This document shows positions 10,401 through 16,680 of a stretch of 37,076 nucleotides of DNA, one piece after another (the first letter of the stretch is position 1; every line of letters begins with the position of its first letter). The stretch is taken from the NCBI GenBank assembly GCA_020854215.1, contig JADZFY010000469.1, positions 1 through 37,076 on the forward strand. Direction: 5' to 3'. This DNA comes from Chitinophagaceae bacterium. GTDB lineage: Bacteria; Bacteroidota; Bacteroidia; Chitinophagales; Chitinophagaceae. The position numbers and the translations under genes were made by a program. The notes beneath the pieces were generated by a model that was not told the origin of the DNA, did no database searches, and was given only the letters and a program-made list of their open reading frames with translations.

Positions 10401-10894
10401 GCACCTTTTTCATCCCTTATTACTCCCTTAATCTCGACAGGTGGTAAAACCTCTGATTCAACTCCCTGAGGTAAAATCTCTCTTTTCCTTATTACAATCG
10501 TCCTGTCAAAAATGGCATAGCTGAGCGGCTGATTCTGAAAGCATTGTTCAAGCGTTTGTTGCAGAGGAGCGTTTGTTAGAGAAAGCGACACTTTTTCCGC
10601 TTTTTTGAGGAGCTTTTCATTAAAAAAAAACTGGTAGCCGCTTTGTTTTCCAATTTCATTCAGTACTTTCTCCAGGGAACTGTTCTTTACATTCAGGGTG
10701 ATTTGCTGGCTGAAACTCCTGGCACTTACCTGCAGACAGACCGTCAATAAGATGATGACAGTAATCTTCATGATAAACAGCATTTTTTTTAACCGTTCAT
10801 TTCGTAGTACGTTGAAACAAAACGGTTTTTGTGGTTTGGCTTTTGTTCCGGGCATTGCAAAAAATACCCGTTCAAAGTGCGCATAAATTTGCAT
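7403..10894 (-). CDS. SusC/RagA-family TonB-dependent outer-membrane transporter with STN signalling domain
   Basis: The frame from ATG 10894 gives 1163 residues. The export signal is around residues 38-62 (MLFIMKITVIILL...ARSFSQ), so translation may start at Met1, Met14 (10855) or Met38 (10783). Related Chitinophagia SusC proteins often have such an N-terminal extension. The order is STN (secretin/TonB short N-terminal) domain about 65-136, carboxypeptidase-regulatory-like domain about 155-223, TonB box EETVVIGYGT (231-240), plug domain about 241-360, then a long beta-barrel ending in AAGINVRL. The STN domain marks a transducer: ligand binding is passed to the FecR anti-sigma protein encoded just upstream. 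With SusD it imports large ligands across the outer membrane using TonB energy. No clear Shine-Dalgarno sequence precedes the first ATG. Confidence 0.95.
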   Translation of the reverse strand: MQIYAHFERVFFAMPGTKAKPQKPFCFNVLRNERLKKMLFIMKITVIILLTVCLQVSARSFSQQITLNVKNSSLEKVLNEIGKQSGYQFFFNEKLLKKAEKVSLSLTNAPLQQTLEQCFQNQPLSYAIFDRTIVIRKREILPQGVESEVLPPVEIKGVIRDEKGAPMPGASIKVKGKNITTVSDENGAFTVTAENNDKLIFSFVGYETQEVSVSGQKNWNIVLKVAVQNLEETVVIGYGTQKKASLTSAVSSIKANEISLIPTSNLSNVLAGRLSGTYVQSGTGTPGISSGIRVRAQASLNGGASVYVIDGVVRDKTSFDALDPNEVADITILKDAASAAIYGSRSTNGVVLITTKSGRSGKPVIQFNTIFGVQKPGKYPSYLNVADALKLSQAVNGGMGQDEIDWVLKNNPKGENYLDAAYQDPNNQKYALSASGGNDIITYYLGGSYYKENGFLPNVWYDKYNLRGKINAKLSRDLTVGLNLSTSYGTRNRFNFTYDYGSVDLNNLWGKLLYWDAWAPAYIDGKPVNPGWLGNPVEMMKNGGYWRSNNQQVDALLNAEYKVPFVKGLSLKMAYSRNIENNYIKTFAKRQLLYNFKTTGTNNLIRTSEIIGSTMSSEPGTEYIGNEFYKSNSYQLNGQISYDQTFGRHHVSGDVIYEQWENQNNAFTAYRYNFPLLPTDQFFAASGNTQDWRNSGNEGQDGRLSYIFRANYDYDGKYLLSASMRRDASIKFAPDQRWGNFPSISAGWVLSKETFYDNSKLPGVIDFAKLRFSFGSNGFDDPEDMNIRKWLWLDQYNISSSTYYLGTNGTTAPRLTYGGIPNPGLTWEKSNSYNAGLDLIILKDFSFTADFWKRHTYDILGSRILVLPSEFGSSLPAENYAVVDSKGFELELGYRHTFGKDFTLNVRGNFSVATNEVIKKDVALNALPVDNPNGKTLGYGTGYVYKGIFTTQDQINALPAGFTFFGAPPTLGSAIFEDINGSAGKPDGKVDSYDRVMLGKYFGSGSAPYSAGLLINLNYKGITLEALFSGLAGFKVSYNDAWGRNFGGGAKVPSYHDDSWSADNQNGTTPKLYPWGNPQSYGYTQTSNFNVYNGSFIRLKYINLGYELSSRFIKKAGVSGISIFVSGNNLFYLSKFKFYDPEVYQFMSYPTMRAYAAGINVRL

Positions 10895-11003
10895 ACTTTT
10901 GGTTTGTTTTGGGTGAATAAATAATCAGTCTTACCTGACTTTGTTATGATTGTTGACCCAAATATTCAAGCCAGTAGTGTCTCAACCACTGCCGGCTTTT
11001 TTT
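10884..11003 (+). ncRNA. Candidate antisense small RNA over the susC start and leader
   Basis: On the strand opposite susC, two exact matches to the Bacteroidota -7 box TAnnTTTG occur at 10884-10891 (TAAATTTG) and 10894-10901 (TACTTTTG). About 70-80 bp downstream, a hairpin with 12-position arms (10968-10998, one mismatch, one wobble) runs straight into seven T residues (10997-11003). No plus-strand gene precedes it. A transcript of roughly 95-110 nt would overlap the susC leader and possibly its start codon. Antisense RNAs repressing susC-type operons are known in Bacteroides. No good -33 TTG element at normal spacing was found, so this remains a candidate. Confidence 0.3.
10968..11003 (+). 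terminator. Rho-independent terminator-like hairpin upstream of susC (plus-strand orientation)
   Basis: AAGCCAGTAGTG pairs with CACTGCCGGCTT across a 7-nt loop (one A-C mismatch, one G-T wobble) and is followed by a run of T on the plus strand. On the minus strand the same hairpin is preceded by A residues and followed by GAATATTTGGG, so it does not look like a terminator for the fecR-like gene. Confidence 0.5.
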
Positions 11004-11029
11004 GTATCAACAAAAAGTTTATAATTTAT

Positions 11030-12229
11030 TTAATTGCCCGGTTCAGCGGGCTTTATGTCCACTATTTTATCATGTATTGTTGCGTTGATTTCACTGTATT
11101 CAAGAATTTTCAGAAACTCTGATAGATTAATATTTTTCGACAACCCGCCGCTCAAAATATCTGCCGGGATTTTACCGGGATAGTTCACTTCTATATCATA
11201 CCATCTTGCTGCCTGCCGCATAACAGTTTGTATATTAGCTTTTCTAAAAAGGAACCTTCCGTTTTTCCATGCCATCACCGCTTCTAAATCTGCATCTTTA
11301 TTTACGCTTATGCCATTCCCTATCAGTGCTTGCTGGCCCGGAGTGATTGTGACAGATTTTGATCCCGGTTTTGCTATCTCTACTGAGCCTTCCAGTAAAG
11401 TAACTGAAGAGCCGGGTTCATCATCATAAGCATTGATATTAAAGTGGGTGCCCAGTACATGAACCTCCTCAATACTCCCGTCATCATGTTTCACCCGGAC
11501 GGTAAACGGAATTTTTTCTCCCGTTGTATTGCGTTGTGCCGCAACTTCAAAATAAGCCTCTCCCGACATTTCTACTATCCTTTCTCTGGACATGAACATA
11601 ACGGGATAACGAACAGAAGACGCTGAATTTAACCACACTTTTGTGCCGTCTGATAATACAAGTGCATATTCTCGTCCTTTAGGCGTACTCACCGTATTAA
11701 AGACTTTTGCTGCAGCCTCGTGTTCTGTTGCTGTATATTCAAGTGTGCCTTTTTTATTTGAGATGGTTGTTGTACCCTGCACAGCCAACTGACCGCCTTT
11801 TACACTGTCAAGTAATATCTGATCTCCATTATTTAAGGTAAGAATGGCACCCGTCTTCCCGGGTAATACATCCCTACTCTCTGCTATCGTAGTCTCAGGT
11901 GCAGAACTTGCAACATTACGCCGGGCGTCGGGATTTGATAAGAGGGCATATATTACTGTGGAAACTGTAATGGCAGCAACAGACGCAGCAACAGCCCATA
12001 TAATTCTTTTCTTTTTGAAAGAAACTATTTTGCTTCTTTGACGTTCAATATTTCCGAACACACGCCTGCGTAACGAATCAGAAAATAGTTGCTTCTCCTC
12101 TTCCGTCCATTTCCAGTCACTGTCTTTTTCGAGCATTATATACCATGCTTCTATGGCATTTTTTTCTTCTTCAGTGCATAATCCGGCGTTGTATCGCACT
12201 AATAATGCTTTTGCTTCTTCATTGGTCAT
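11030..12229 (-). CDS. FecR-family anti-sigma factor / signal transducer
   Basis: The protein has 399 residues. A cytoplasmic N-terminal region (1-74) begins MTNEEAKALLVRYNAG and has the WxxxL-type helical pattern that binds the ECF sigma factor. One transmembrane helix follows (about 75-98). The periplasmic FecR domain covers about 182-290 (TPKGREYALVLSDGTKVWLN, RIVEMSGEAYFEVA, VLGTHFNINAY, VTLLEGSVEI). The C-terminal DUF4974 domain (about 325-395) is STN-like. Such proteins hold the partner sigma factor at the membrane and release or activate it when the STN domain of the cognate SusC signals ligand. It lies between the sigma gene (100-bp gap) and susC (135-bp gap), the standard cassette order, so the sigma factor very likely controls this locus. 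Confidence 0.93.
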   Translation of the reverse strand: MTNEEAKALLVRYNAGLCTEEEKNAIEAWYIMLEKDSDWKWTEEEKQLFSDSLRRRVFGNIERQRSKIVSFKKKRIIWAVAASVAAITVSTVIYALLSNPDARRNVASSAPETTIAESRDVLPGKTGAILTLNNGDQILLDSVKGGQLAVQGTTTISNKKGTLEYTATEHEAAAKVFNTVSTPKGREYALVLSDGTKVWLNSASSVRYPVMFMSRERIVEMSGEAYFEVAAQRNTTGEKIPFTVRVKHDDGSIEEVHVLGTHFNINAYDDEPGSSVTLLEGSVEIAKPGSKSVTITPGQQALIGNGISVNKDADLEAVMAWKNGRFLFRKANIQTVMRQAARWYDIEVNYPGKIPADILSGGLSKNINLSEFLKILEYSEINATIHDKIVDIKPAEPGN

Positions 12230-12329
12230 AATTGATATTTAAAACGCACACGTTTACTGTATTATGTTCCGTAAAAAGACAGTTGGTAGTAGATAAAATA
12301 AAAAAACAGGGATGATAATAATGGGATGG

Positions 12330-12917
12330 TTATATGGAAGCTATCAAAATCAGACAAATAATGAGTGAAATACATAATTCTCTGACCGAGCGGCGAATAA
12401 TTTTAATGGCATTGTTTACCTGCTTTTTTACCGTGGTTTCCGCAATCCCCATCTGGGTAGCAATTTCTTTATAGCTGAGCTGTTCATTACGGCTCATAAC
12501 AAATACTACCTTCATTTTGGGCGGAAGTGTTGATACTATTGCTGCGATTTTATCTTCTATTTCCTTATACTCAATATTTTGCTGGGCAAATAATTCATTA
12601 TGTTCAAGCATCCATGAAAGACTTGACAGAAAATTCCGTTTAGAGATATTTTTCTCAATGTACTTTATTGCATGATTTCTGACGCTTTTCAGGAGATACG
12701 CTCCAAGCGTCCCGGTTATAAGAAGCTCCCGTCTCCTTTTCCAGATAGATAGAAAAACCTCCTGAACTATATCTACTGCATCCTCTGGTGAATGGATCAC
12801 TTTCAGGACGTGCATCGTCATTTTTTCCCAGTACCGATCATAAATTTCAGTAAATGCAGATTCGTCATTTTCATGAAGCAAATTCAGCAATTCACTATCA
12901 GTTAGTTTATAGTACAT
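12330..12917 (-). CDS. ECF RNA polymerase sigma factor
   Basis: The protein has 195 residues. Region 2 spans about 20-90 (AFTEIYDRYWEKM, DAVDIVQEVFLSIWKRR) and region 4 about 120-175 (LPPKMKVVFVMSRNEQLSYKEIA, then GIAETTVKKQVNNAIKIIR as the helix-turn-helix). After region 4 there is a hydrophobic tail (about 181-195, LCISLIICLILIASI) long enough to touch or partly enter the membrane. It probably directs transcription of susC and downstream genes when released by the adjacent FecR protein. The start at 12917 gives a normal region 2. Only 70 bp separate it from the inverted repeat of the insertion-sequence remnant, so its promoter lies at the edge of that element. A TAACTTTA sequence about 40 bp upstream of the start is a 7/8 match to the -7 box. 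Confidence 0.93.
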   Translation of the reverse strand: MYYKLTDSELLNLLHENDESAFTEIYDRYWEKMTMHVLKVIHSPEDAVDIVQEVFLSIWKRRRELLITGTLGAYLLKSVRNHAIKYIEKNISKRNFLSSLSWMLEHNELFAQQNIEYKEIEDKIAAIVSTLPPKMKVVFVMSRNEQLSYKEIATQMGIAETTVKKQVNNAIKIIRRSVRELCISLIICLILIASI

Positions 12918-12977
12918 TATTCAGTAAATTAGGCAGGCTGGGTAAAGTTAAATATTTTTTGAATGATAAATATTTTT

Positions 12978-12999
12978 CAGCGATTCAGCAGCGATTCAG
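12978..12999. repeat. Tandem 11-bp duplication at the left end of the IS remnant
   Basis: CAGCGATTCAG occurs twice in exact tandem (12978-12988 and 12989-12999). The second copy is the outer part of the left inverted repeat of the IS remnant, so the extra copy may be a trace of insertion, nested insertion or slippage. Confidence 0.8.
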
Positions 13000-13190
13000 T
13001 TAGTAAATATATTTAACCGGTTCCAATACTGCGTCAAAATTCAGGCAATGCTTCGCCTGTAAGCTTTATAGGCTGTTTTTCATTTTCCGACTTTTTTTAT
13101 GCGTGTGTACTTTCTTTTTAACGTGGTTAAACAAACCCTGTTGGTGGTGCAGGCTTATCACCTGAAGCTATTGGCTCCCGTAAGTTTTAT

Positions 13191-13738
13191 CTATCCTGAG
13201 TACAGCCTTATCTGGTGCTTTTTATTATCAATGCTTGTTAGTGTTTGTACACAAAGCGCCTGGTATTTCATGGCACAAAGAAATTGCTGCCACAGGTATT
13301 TGAGGGTGATTTTTTTAAAGCGTTGTAACAGGTCTTGTATTTGGCAGGTGTGTTCCAGTAGTTGGTTGAGCAGATGCGCTATCAGCATGCAATGATAATA
13401 GTTCTGCCGGGCGTAAAATGATGTTCTGCTATATAAATGCTCCATGTTGTAGCCATTGTTTTTTTTCTCCGTTAAACCCTTCGTTTTCTATTTTCCATCT
13501 TAGCCTTCCAGCCTTGCTCAGGTTTTTTACGGTTGACTTATCAACAGGCAGACTGGTAATACGCACAAAGTTGGTTGTGGACGATTTGCCGGTTATTGGC
13601 CGGAAAATAGCTCCGCATGATTTTTCGCAATTCGTAGGCCATATCAGCACCATCAATAGTCTCGTCTTTTGCCTCAATTTTCCTTAATGAGGAAGCATAA
13701 TTGCATTTGTTACCCAATATAAAAACACCTATCTTCAC
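13191..13738 (-). pseudogene. Frameshifted transposase fragment (DDE type, IS4-like superfamily)
   Basis: Three minus-strand frames join to give the C-terminal part of a transposase. Frame one (13738-13541) contains LRKIEAKDETIDGADMAYEL, whose membership in the transposase is less certain. Frame two (13677-13429) contains VRITSLPVDK and the signature GRLRWKIENEGFN. Frame three (13445-13191) contains NGYNMEHLYSR, NYYHCMLIAHLLNQLLE and the end. The RWKIENEGFN...YNLEH...LLQIAHLINQL pattern is typical of IS4-superfamily transposases. The second shift lies at an A8 run (T8 at 13459-13466 on the plus strand). Removing one A restores GEKNNGYNMEHLYSR in one frame. The N-terminal catalytic part is missing, so the gene cannot be functional. 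Confidence 0.75.
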
Positions 13739-13804
13739 TACAACAAAAACCCACTGCTAATGCCATAACAGCGGGCTTTAAAAAACAAAATATGGGTAAC
13801 AAAT
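13705..13804. repeat. Nested 100-bp inverted-repeat element with internal hairpin
   Basis: ATTTGTTACCCAATAT (13705-13720) is inverted at 13790-13804 (ATATGGGTAACAAAT), identical apart from one missing base. Between the arms lies a hairpin (13750-13759 with 13766-13775; 10-bp stem with two wobbles on the minus strand) followed on that strand by TTTTTGTTG. The whole could be a small non-autonomous (MITE-like) insertion or a terminator protecting the old transposase gene. Confidence 0.5.
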
Positions 13805-13829
13805 CTACTTTAATATAGAAAGTATCAGC

Positions 13830-13847
13830 AGCCCGCAAGGGCTTTTT
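13830..13847 (+). terminator. Short GCAA-loop hairpin with T-tract
   Basis: AGCCC-GCAA-GGGCT followed by TTTT forms a 5-bp stem with a stable tetraloop ahead of trmB on the plus strand. No plus-strand gene is seen upstream. It may be left over from the mobile element or shield trmB from read-through. Confidence 0.3.
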
Positions 13848-13972
13848 ATCCCCACAACTCTCCTTGAACTTAATTAGCCGAAAAATATTTTTACGGAGAT
13901 TACTCAAACCCTTATTTGACTTGGTTATTTTTTACTCGCTGAATCGCTGCAATCTATAAACCCTGCACCTCT

Positions 13973-13980
13973 TAACTTTG
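13973..13980 (+). promoter_or_regulatory. -7 promoter box (TAACTTTG) of trmB
   Basis: An exact match to the Bacteroidota -7 consensus TAnnTTTG ends 6 bp before the ATG at 13987. Transcription would start at or next to this ATG, so the mRNA would be leaderless or nearly so. The upstream in-frame TTG at 13978 overlaps the box and cannot be the start. No TTG element at normal -33 spacing is evident. Confidence 0.45.
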
Positions 13981-13986
13981 CTTCTT

Positions 13987-14694
13987 ATGGGTCACAAAAA
14001 GTTAATACGGTTCGAAGCAATAAAAAGCTTTCCTAATGTATTGCAGTATCCAAAAGATATGCAGGGTAAATGGAACAACTTTTTGGGTAATGAGCATGGC
14101 ATTACCCTTGAATTGGCCTGTGGGAAGGGCGAATATACGGTAGCCCTTGCGCAAAAATATCCCAATCGAAATTTTATAGGTATTGATTTGAAAGGAAACA
14201 GGATTTGGGTGGGCGCTAAACAATGTTTAGATACCGGAATTAAAAATGCTGTGTTTTTAAGAACCCAGATTGAAAAAATAACCGATTATTTTAGTCCTTC
14301 GGAAGTGCAGGAAATATGGATTACATTTCCGGACCCACAGTTACGGGTATCGCGTGCAAAGAAGCGGCTGACCCATCCCCGGTTTTTGAGACTGTATCGG
14401 CAGATACTCGCGCCGGGCGGGTTTGTACATTTAAAAACTGATTCTCCGGACCTCTATCAATTTACGAAATTAGTATGTGCATTATTTGAACTTCCTTTGT
14501 GGGAAGATGACGACCATGTGTATGCGAAAGAAGAAATTAGCGATGAACTGAAAATAAAAACGCATTACGAGGGATTAGATATTGCAGGTAGTAACCGGAT
14601 ACATTATTTAAAGTTCAGCCTGCCGCATACGCTTCCATTAGAAAAGGATGAACAACTGAAACAGTTATTGCAGGAACCCCGCCATGAGCCATAA
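13987..14694 (+). CDS. trmB: tRNA (guanine-N7-)-methyltransferase
   Basis: The ATG at 13987 gives 235 residues. The enzyme methylates G46 in the variable loop of several tRNAs using S-adenosylmethionine. Class I methyltransferase motifs are present: ELACGKGEYTVALA (42-55) for SAM binding, FIGIDLKG (63-70), and the family signature ITFPDPQLR (112-120) followed by KKRLTHPRFL. LKTDSPDLYQFT near residue 150 is also typical. The frame extends to a TTG at 13978, but that codon lies inside a -7 promoter box, so ATG 13987 is preferred. The 3' end overlaps the next gene by 11 bp, indicating translational coupling with the alkyltransferase-like gene. Confidence 0.93.
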   Translation: MGHKKLIRFEAIKSFPNVLQYPKDMQGKWNNFLGNEHGITLELACGKGEYTVALAQKYPNRNFIGIDLKGNRIWVGAKQCLDTGIKNAVFLRTQIEKITDYFSPSEVQEIWITFPDPQLRVSRAKKRLTHPRFLRLYRQILAPGGFVHLKTDSPDLYQFTKLVCALFELPLWEDDDHVYAKEEISDELKIKTHYEGLDIAGSNRIHYLKFSLPHTLPLEKDEQLKQLLQEPRHEP

Positions 14695-15082
14695 AATAAA
14701 ATCAGAAATCAGAAATCAGAAAAAGCCCAAAAAGGTTGCTGCACCTCATAAGGATTCTTTTTTTGAGATGGTATTTGACGTTGTACGACTTATTCCCAAA
14801 GGCCGGGCTACTTCATACGGCGCTATTGCAGCTTACCTCGGCACTAAACTTTCTGCGCGTATGGTTGGTTGGGCTATGAATGCAGCCCAAAGCAGCTATC
14901 CTCCGGTGCCTGCCCACAGGGTAGTCAACCGAAACGGCATGCTAACCGGCAAACATCATTTTGCAACACCTACTTTGATGGAAGACCTGTTGAAAAGTGA
15001 AGGCATAAAAGTGAAGAACGACACAATTGTACATTTTGAAAAAGTTTTTTGGGACCCAACCCGCGAACTGGAAATCCTTTAA
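14684..15082 (+). CDS. Alkyltransferase-like (ATL) protein of the MGMT DNA-binding family
   Basis: The protein has 132 residues. It matches the C-terminal domain of O6-alkylguanine-DNA methyltransferases: IPKGRATSYGAIAAYLG (37-53), the helix SARMVGWAMNA (57-67) with the arginine finger at Arg59, and PAHRVVNRNG (76-85). Active enzymes have PCHR(V/I). Here Ala77 replaces the alkyl-acceptor cysteine, so the protein cannot repair DNA by alkyl transfer. Proteins of this type bind alkylated guanine and hand the lesion to nucleotide excision repair. A basic N-terminal extension of about 24 residues is encoded partly by three perfect AAATCAG repeats. The start overlaps the end of trmB by 11 bp. Confidence 0.9.
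   Translation: MSHKIKSEIRNQKKPKKVAAPHKDSFFEMVFDVVRLIPKGRATSYGAIAAYLGTKLSARMVGWAMNAAQSSYPPVPAHRVVNRNGMLTGKHHFATPTLMEDLLKSEGIKVKNDTIVHFEKVFWDPTRELEIL
14698..14718 (+). repeat. Three perfect AAATCAG heptamer repeats inside the ATL gene
   Basis: Three exact copies of AAATCAG lie just after the start codon of the alkyltransferase-like gene. Gain or loss of one 7-bp unit would shift the frame and abolish the protein. Three copies is a short tract, so the slippage rate may be low. Confidence 0.9.
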
Positions 15083-15189
15083 CAGGGTTCGGCACTGTTG
15101 AATGATTTGCCGTAAACGCTAAAAGTCCCGGATACAAAATTTCCCGGCTTGCACAGTATCTTTTTGTCATATTATACTCTTACTCTGTT

Positions 15190-16581
15190 ATGTATAAGCC
15201 ATCCGGAATAATTATGCCATTGGCTGCAGCCGGTTTATTATTAACCGCGGCGTGTTCAAATCAAAAATCTAACCAGCCAATGTATTTTACAGAAACACAA
15301 CTCACTCACGACCCTTACGGACATTACCTGAATTCTACCCAGGTATTTTCGCCAGATGATGAATGGATTGTTTATGATACCCGTAATGAGGATGGCGGTA
15401 TAGGCATTACCGGAAGTATAGAAATGGTAAATGTAGCTACCGGCAAGGTGCAACCGTTGTACAAAACACAAAATCAAACCCGGTACGGACCAGGCGTAGG
15501 TGCCGCCACTTTTTCGCCCACCGATTCCACCGTATTGTTCATCCACGGGATTCGCAACGCCAATGAAGCAGCCCCCTATGGGTTTGCACGGCGCACAGGA
15601 GTGACTATCCGTACCCTCCACCCGTTTGAGCCTGTATTTGCAGATGCCCGCAACGTCATCTCACCTTTTACACCCGGAGCATTACGTGGCGGAACCCATG
15701 CACATACCTGGAGTGGAGACGGGCAATGGATTAGCTGCACCTATAATGATTATGTCCTGGAGCAATTGTCTAAAACAGATCCCACCGATAAAGATCTGCG
15801 AACCATTGCGGTGATGATGCCCGGAGACGTAACGGTTCCCGACGATGGTACACTGGAAAACAATAGCGGGCATTATTTTTCAGCCTTAGTGGCGGAGGTT
15901 ACAGAAAACCCAAAACCGGGAACCGATGAGATTGACAAAGCCTTTGATGAGTGCTGGATCGGCCGGAAAGGTTATCAAAAAGCAGACGGAAGCTGGCAGC
16001 ACCGTGCCGTTGCCTTTCAGGGAAATGTGCGCAACACCAAAAACGAAACTGTTGCAGAAGTATTCGTTACCGATATTCCGGATGATATCCGTCATCCGGC
16101 ACCGGGTGGTCATTTAGAAGGAACGGCCCGTACGCGGCCTGACCTGCCCACAGGCGTTTCACAAAGGAGGATTACCCATACTGATAAAGGTATTGAGGGG
16201 CCAAGGCACTGGCTGCGTACCACTTCAGACGGTGCGCTGATCTTTTTTATGGCAAAGGACGCTAAAGGCACTATACAAATTTTTGCCGTTTCACCCAATG
16301 GCGGAAATATCCGTCAAATCACTTTTAATACTTTTTCCATCCAGGGGCCACTGAACGTTAGTCCGAACGATCAATTTGTTTCTTACATTGCCGATAACAG
16401 TGTATTTATCACCGACATAAAAACGCATACTTCAGAACGGCTAACGCCCCGCAGCACAGACGCAGATGCCCCATTTGGTGCGGTAATCTGGTCTAACGAC
16501 GGGCATTCACTTGCATTCAATCGCCGCGTATTACATGAGGGGAAACCCTTCATTCAAATTTTCCTTTTGAAACAACATTGA
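15190..16581 (+). CDS. DUF3748-like beta-propeller lipoprotein
   Basis: The protein has 463 residues. A lipoprotein signal (1-22, LTAAC, Cys22) is followed by TolB/WD-like propeller blades: FSPDDEWIVYDTRNEDGG, ATFSPTDSTVLFIHG, HTWSGDGQWISCTYND, RTTSDGALIFFMAKD, NVSPNDQFVSYIADN and VIWSNDGHSLAFNRR. The overall pattern, including the long blade with HAHTWSGDG and the PRHWLRTTSDG motif, resembles the DUF3748 family (YidR in E. coli), whose role is unknown. It probably sits on the periplasmic face of the membrane or at the outer membrane. The gene stands alone, with 107 bp upstream. TATCTTTTTG about 25 bp before the ATG could be a loose -7 box. Confidence 0.75.
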   Translation: MYKPSGIIMPLAAAGLLLTAACSNQKSNQPMYFTETQLTHDPYGHYLNSTQVFSPDDEWIVYDTRNEDGGIGITGSIEMVNVATGKVQPLYKTQNQTRYGPGVGAATFSPTDSTVLFIHGIRNANEAAPYGFARRTGVTIRTLHPFEPVFADARNVISPFTPGALRGGTHAHTWSGDGQWISCTYNDYVLEQLSKTDPTDKDLRTIAVMMPGDVTVPDDGTLENNSGHYFSALVAEVTENPKPGTDEIDKAFDECWIGRKGYQKADGSWQHRAVAFQGNVRNTKNETVAEVFVTDIPDDIRHPAPGGHLEGTARTRPDLPTGVSQRRITHTDKGIEGPRHWLRTTSDGALIFFMAKDAKGTIQIFAVSPNGGNIRQITFNTFSIQGPLNVSPNDQFVSYIADNSVFITDIKTHTSERLTPRSTDADAPFGAVIWSNDGHSLAFNRRVLHEGKPFIQIFLLKQH

Positions 16582-16680
16582 TCAATCAAAGGCTCGGACA
16601 AAGGATACGGAAATGCAATGCTCATGGTGTGCAGCGAATGGCTAAATTTGATGGTCATTAGGTTGCACAATAAACCGGTT

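Larger units (their letters stand above)
12988..13950 (-). mobile_element. Decayed insertion-sequence remnant with terminal inverted repeats
   Basis: GCAGCGATTCAGTTAGTAAA (12988-13007) and, on the opposite strand, GCAGCGATTCAGCGAGTAAA (13950-13931) match at 18 of 20 positions and face each other as IS ends do. Similarity continues a little further inward with a gap. They enclose 963 bp in which the only recognisable coding sequence is a broken transposase C-terminus on the minus strand. Intact elements with this type of transposase should be longer, so an internal deletion is likely. No convincing target-site duplication flanks the ends. The stretch 12918-13977 holds no intact gene: besides the pseudogene it has hairpins at 13750-13775 and 13830-13847 and a nested inverted repeat. 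Confidence 0.7.

Noticed and set aside
13099..13395. Plus-strand open frame of 98 codons in the IS region
   Set aside because: It lies opposite the transposase fragment, has no recognisable motif and an odd Cys/Trp/Ser-rich composition. It is a shadow of the decayed gene.
13710..13907. Minus-strand 65-codon frame that could be the transposase N-terminus
   Set aside because: It crosses the nested inverted-repeat element and hairpin and shows no transposase motif I recognise.
12988..13950. Invertible promoter switch bounded by the 20-bp inverted repeats
   Set aside because: No invertase gene is nearby and the interior holds a broken transposase, so an IS remnant is the simpler reading.
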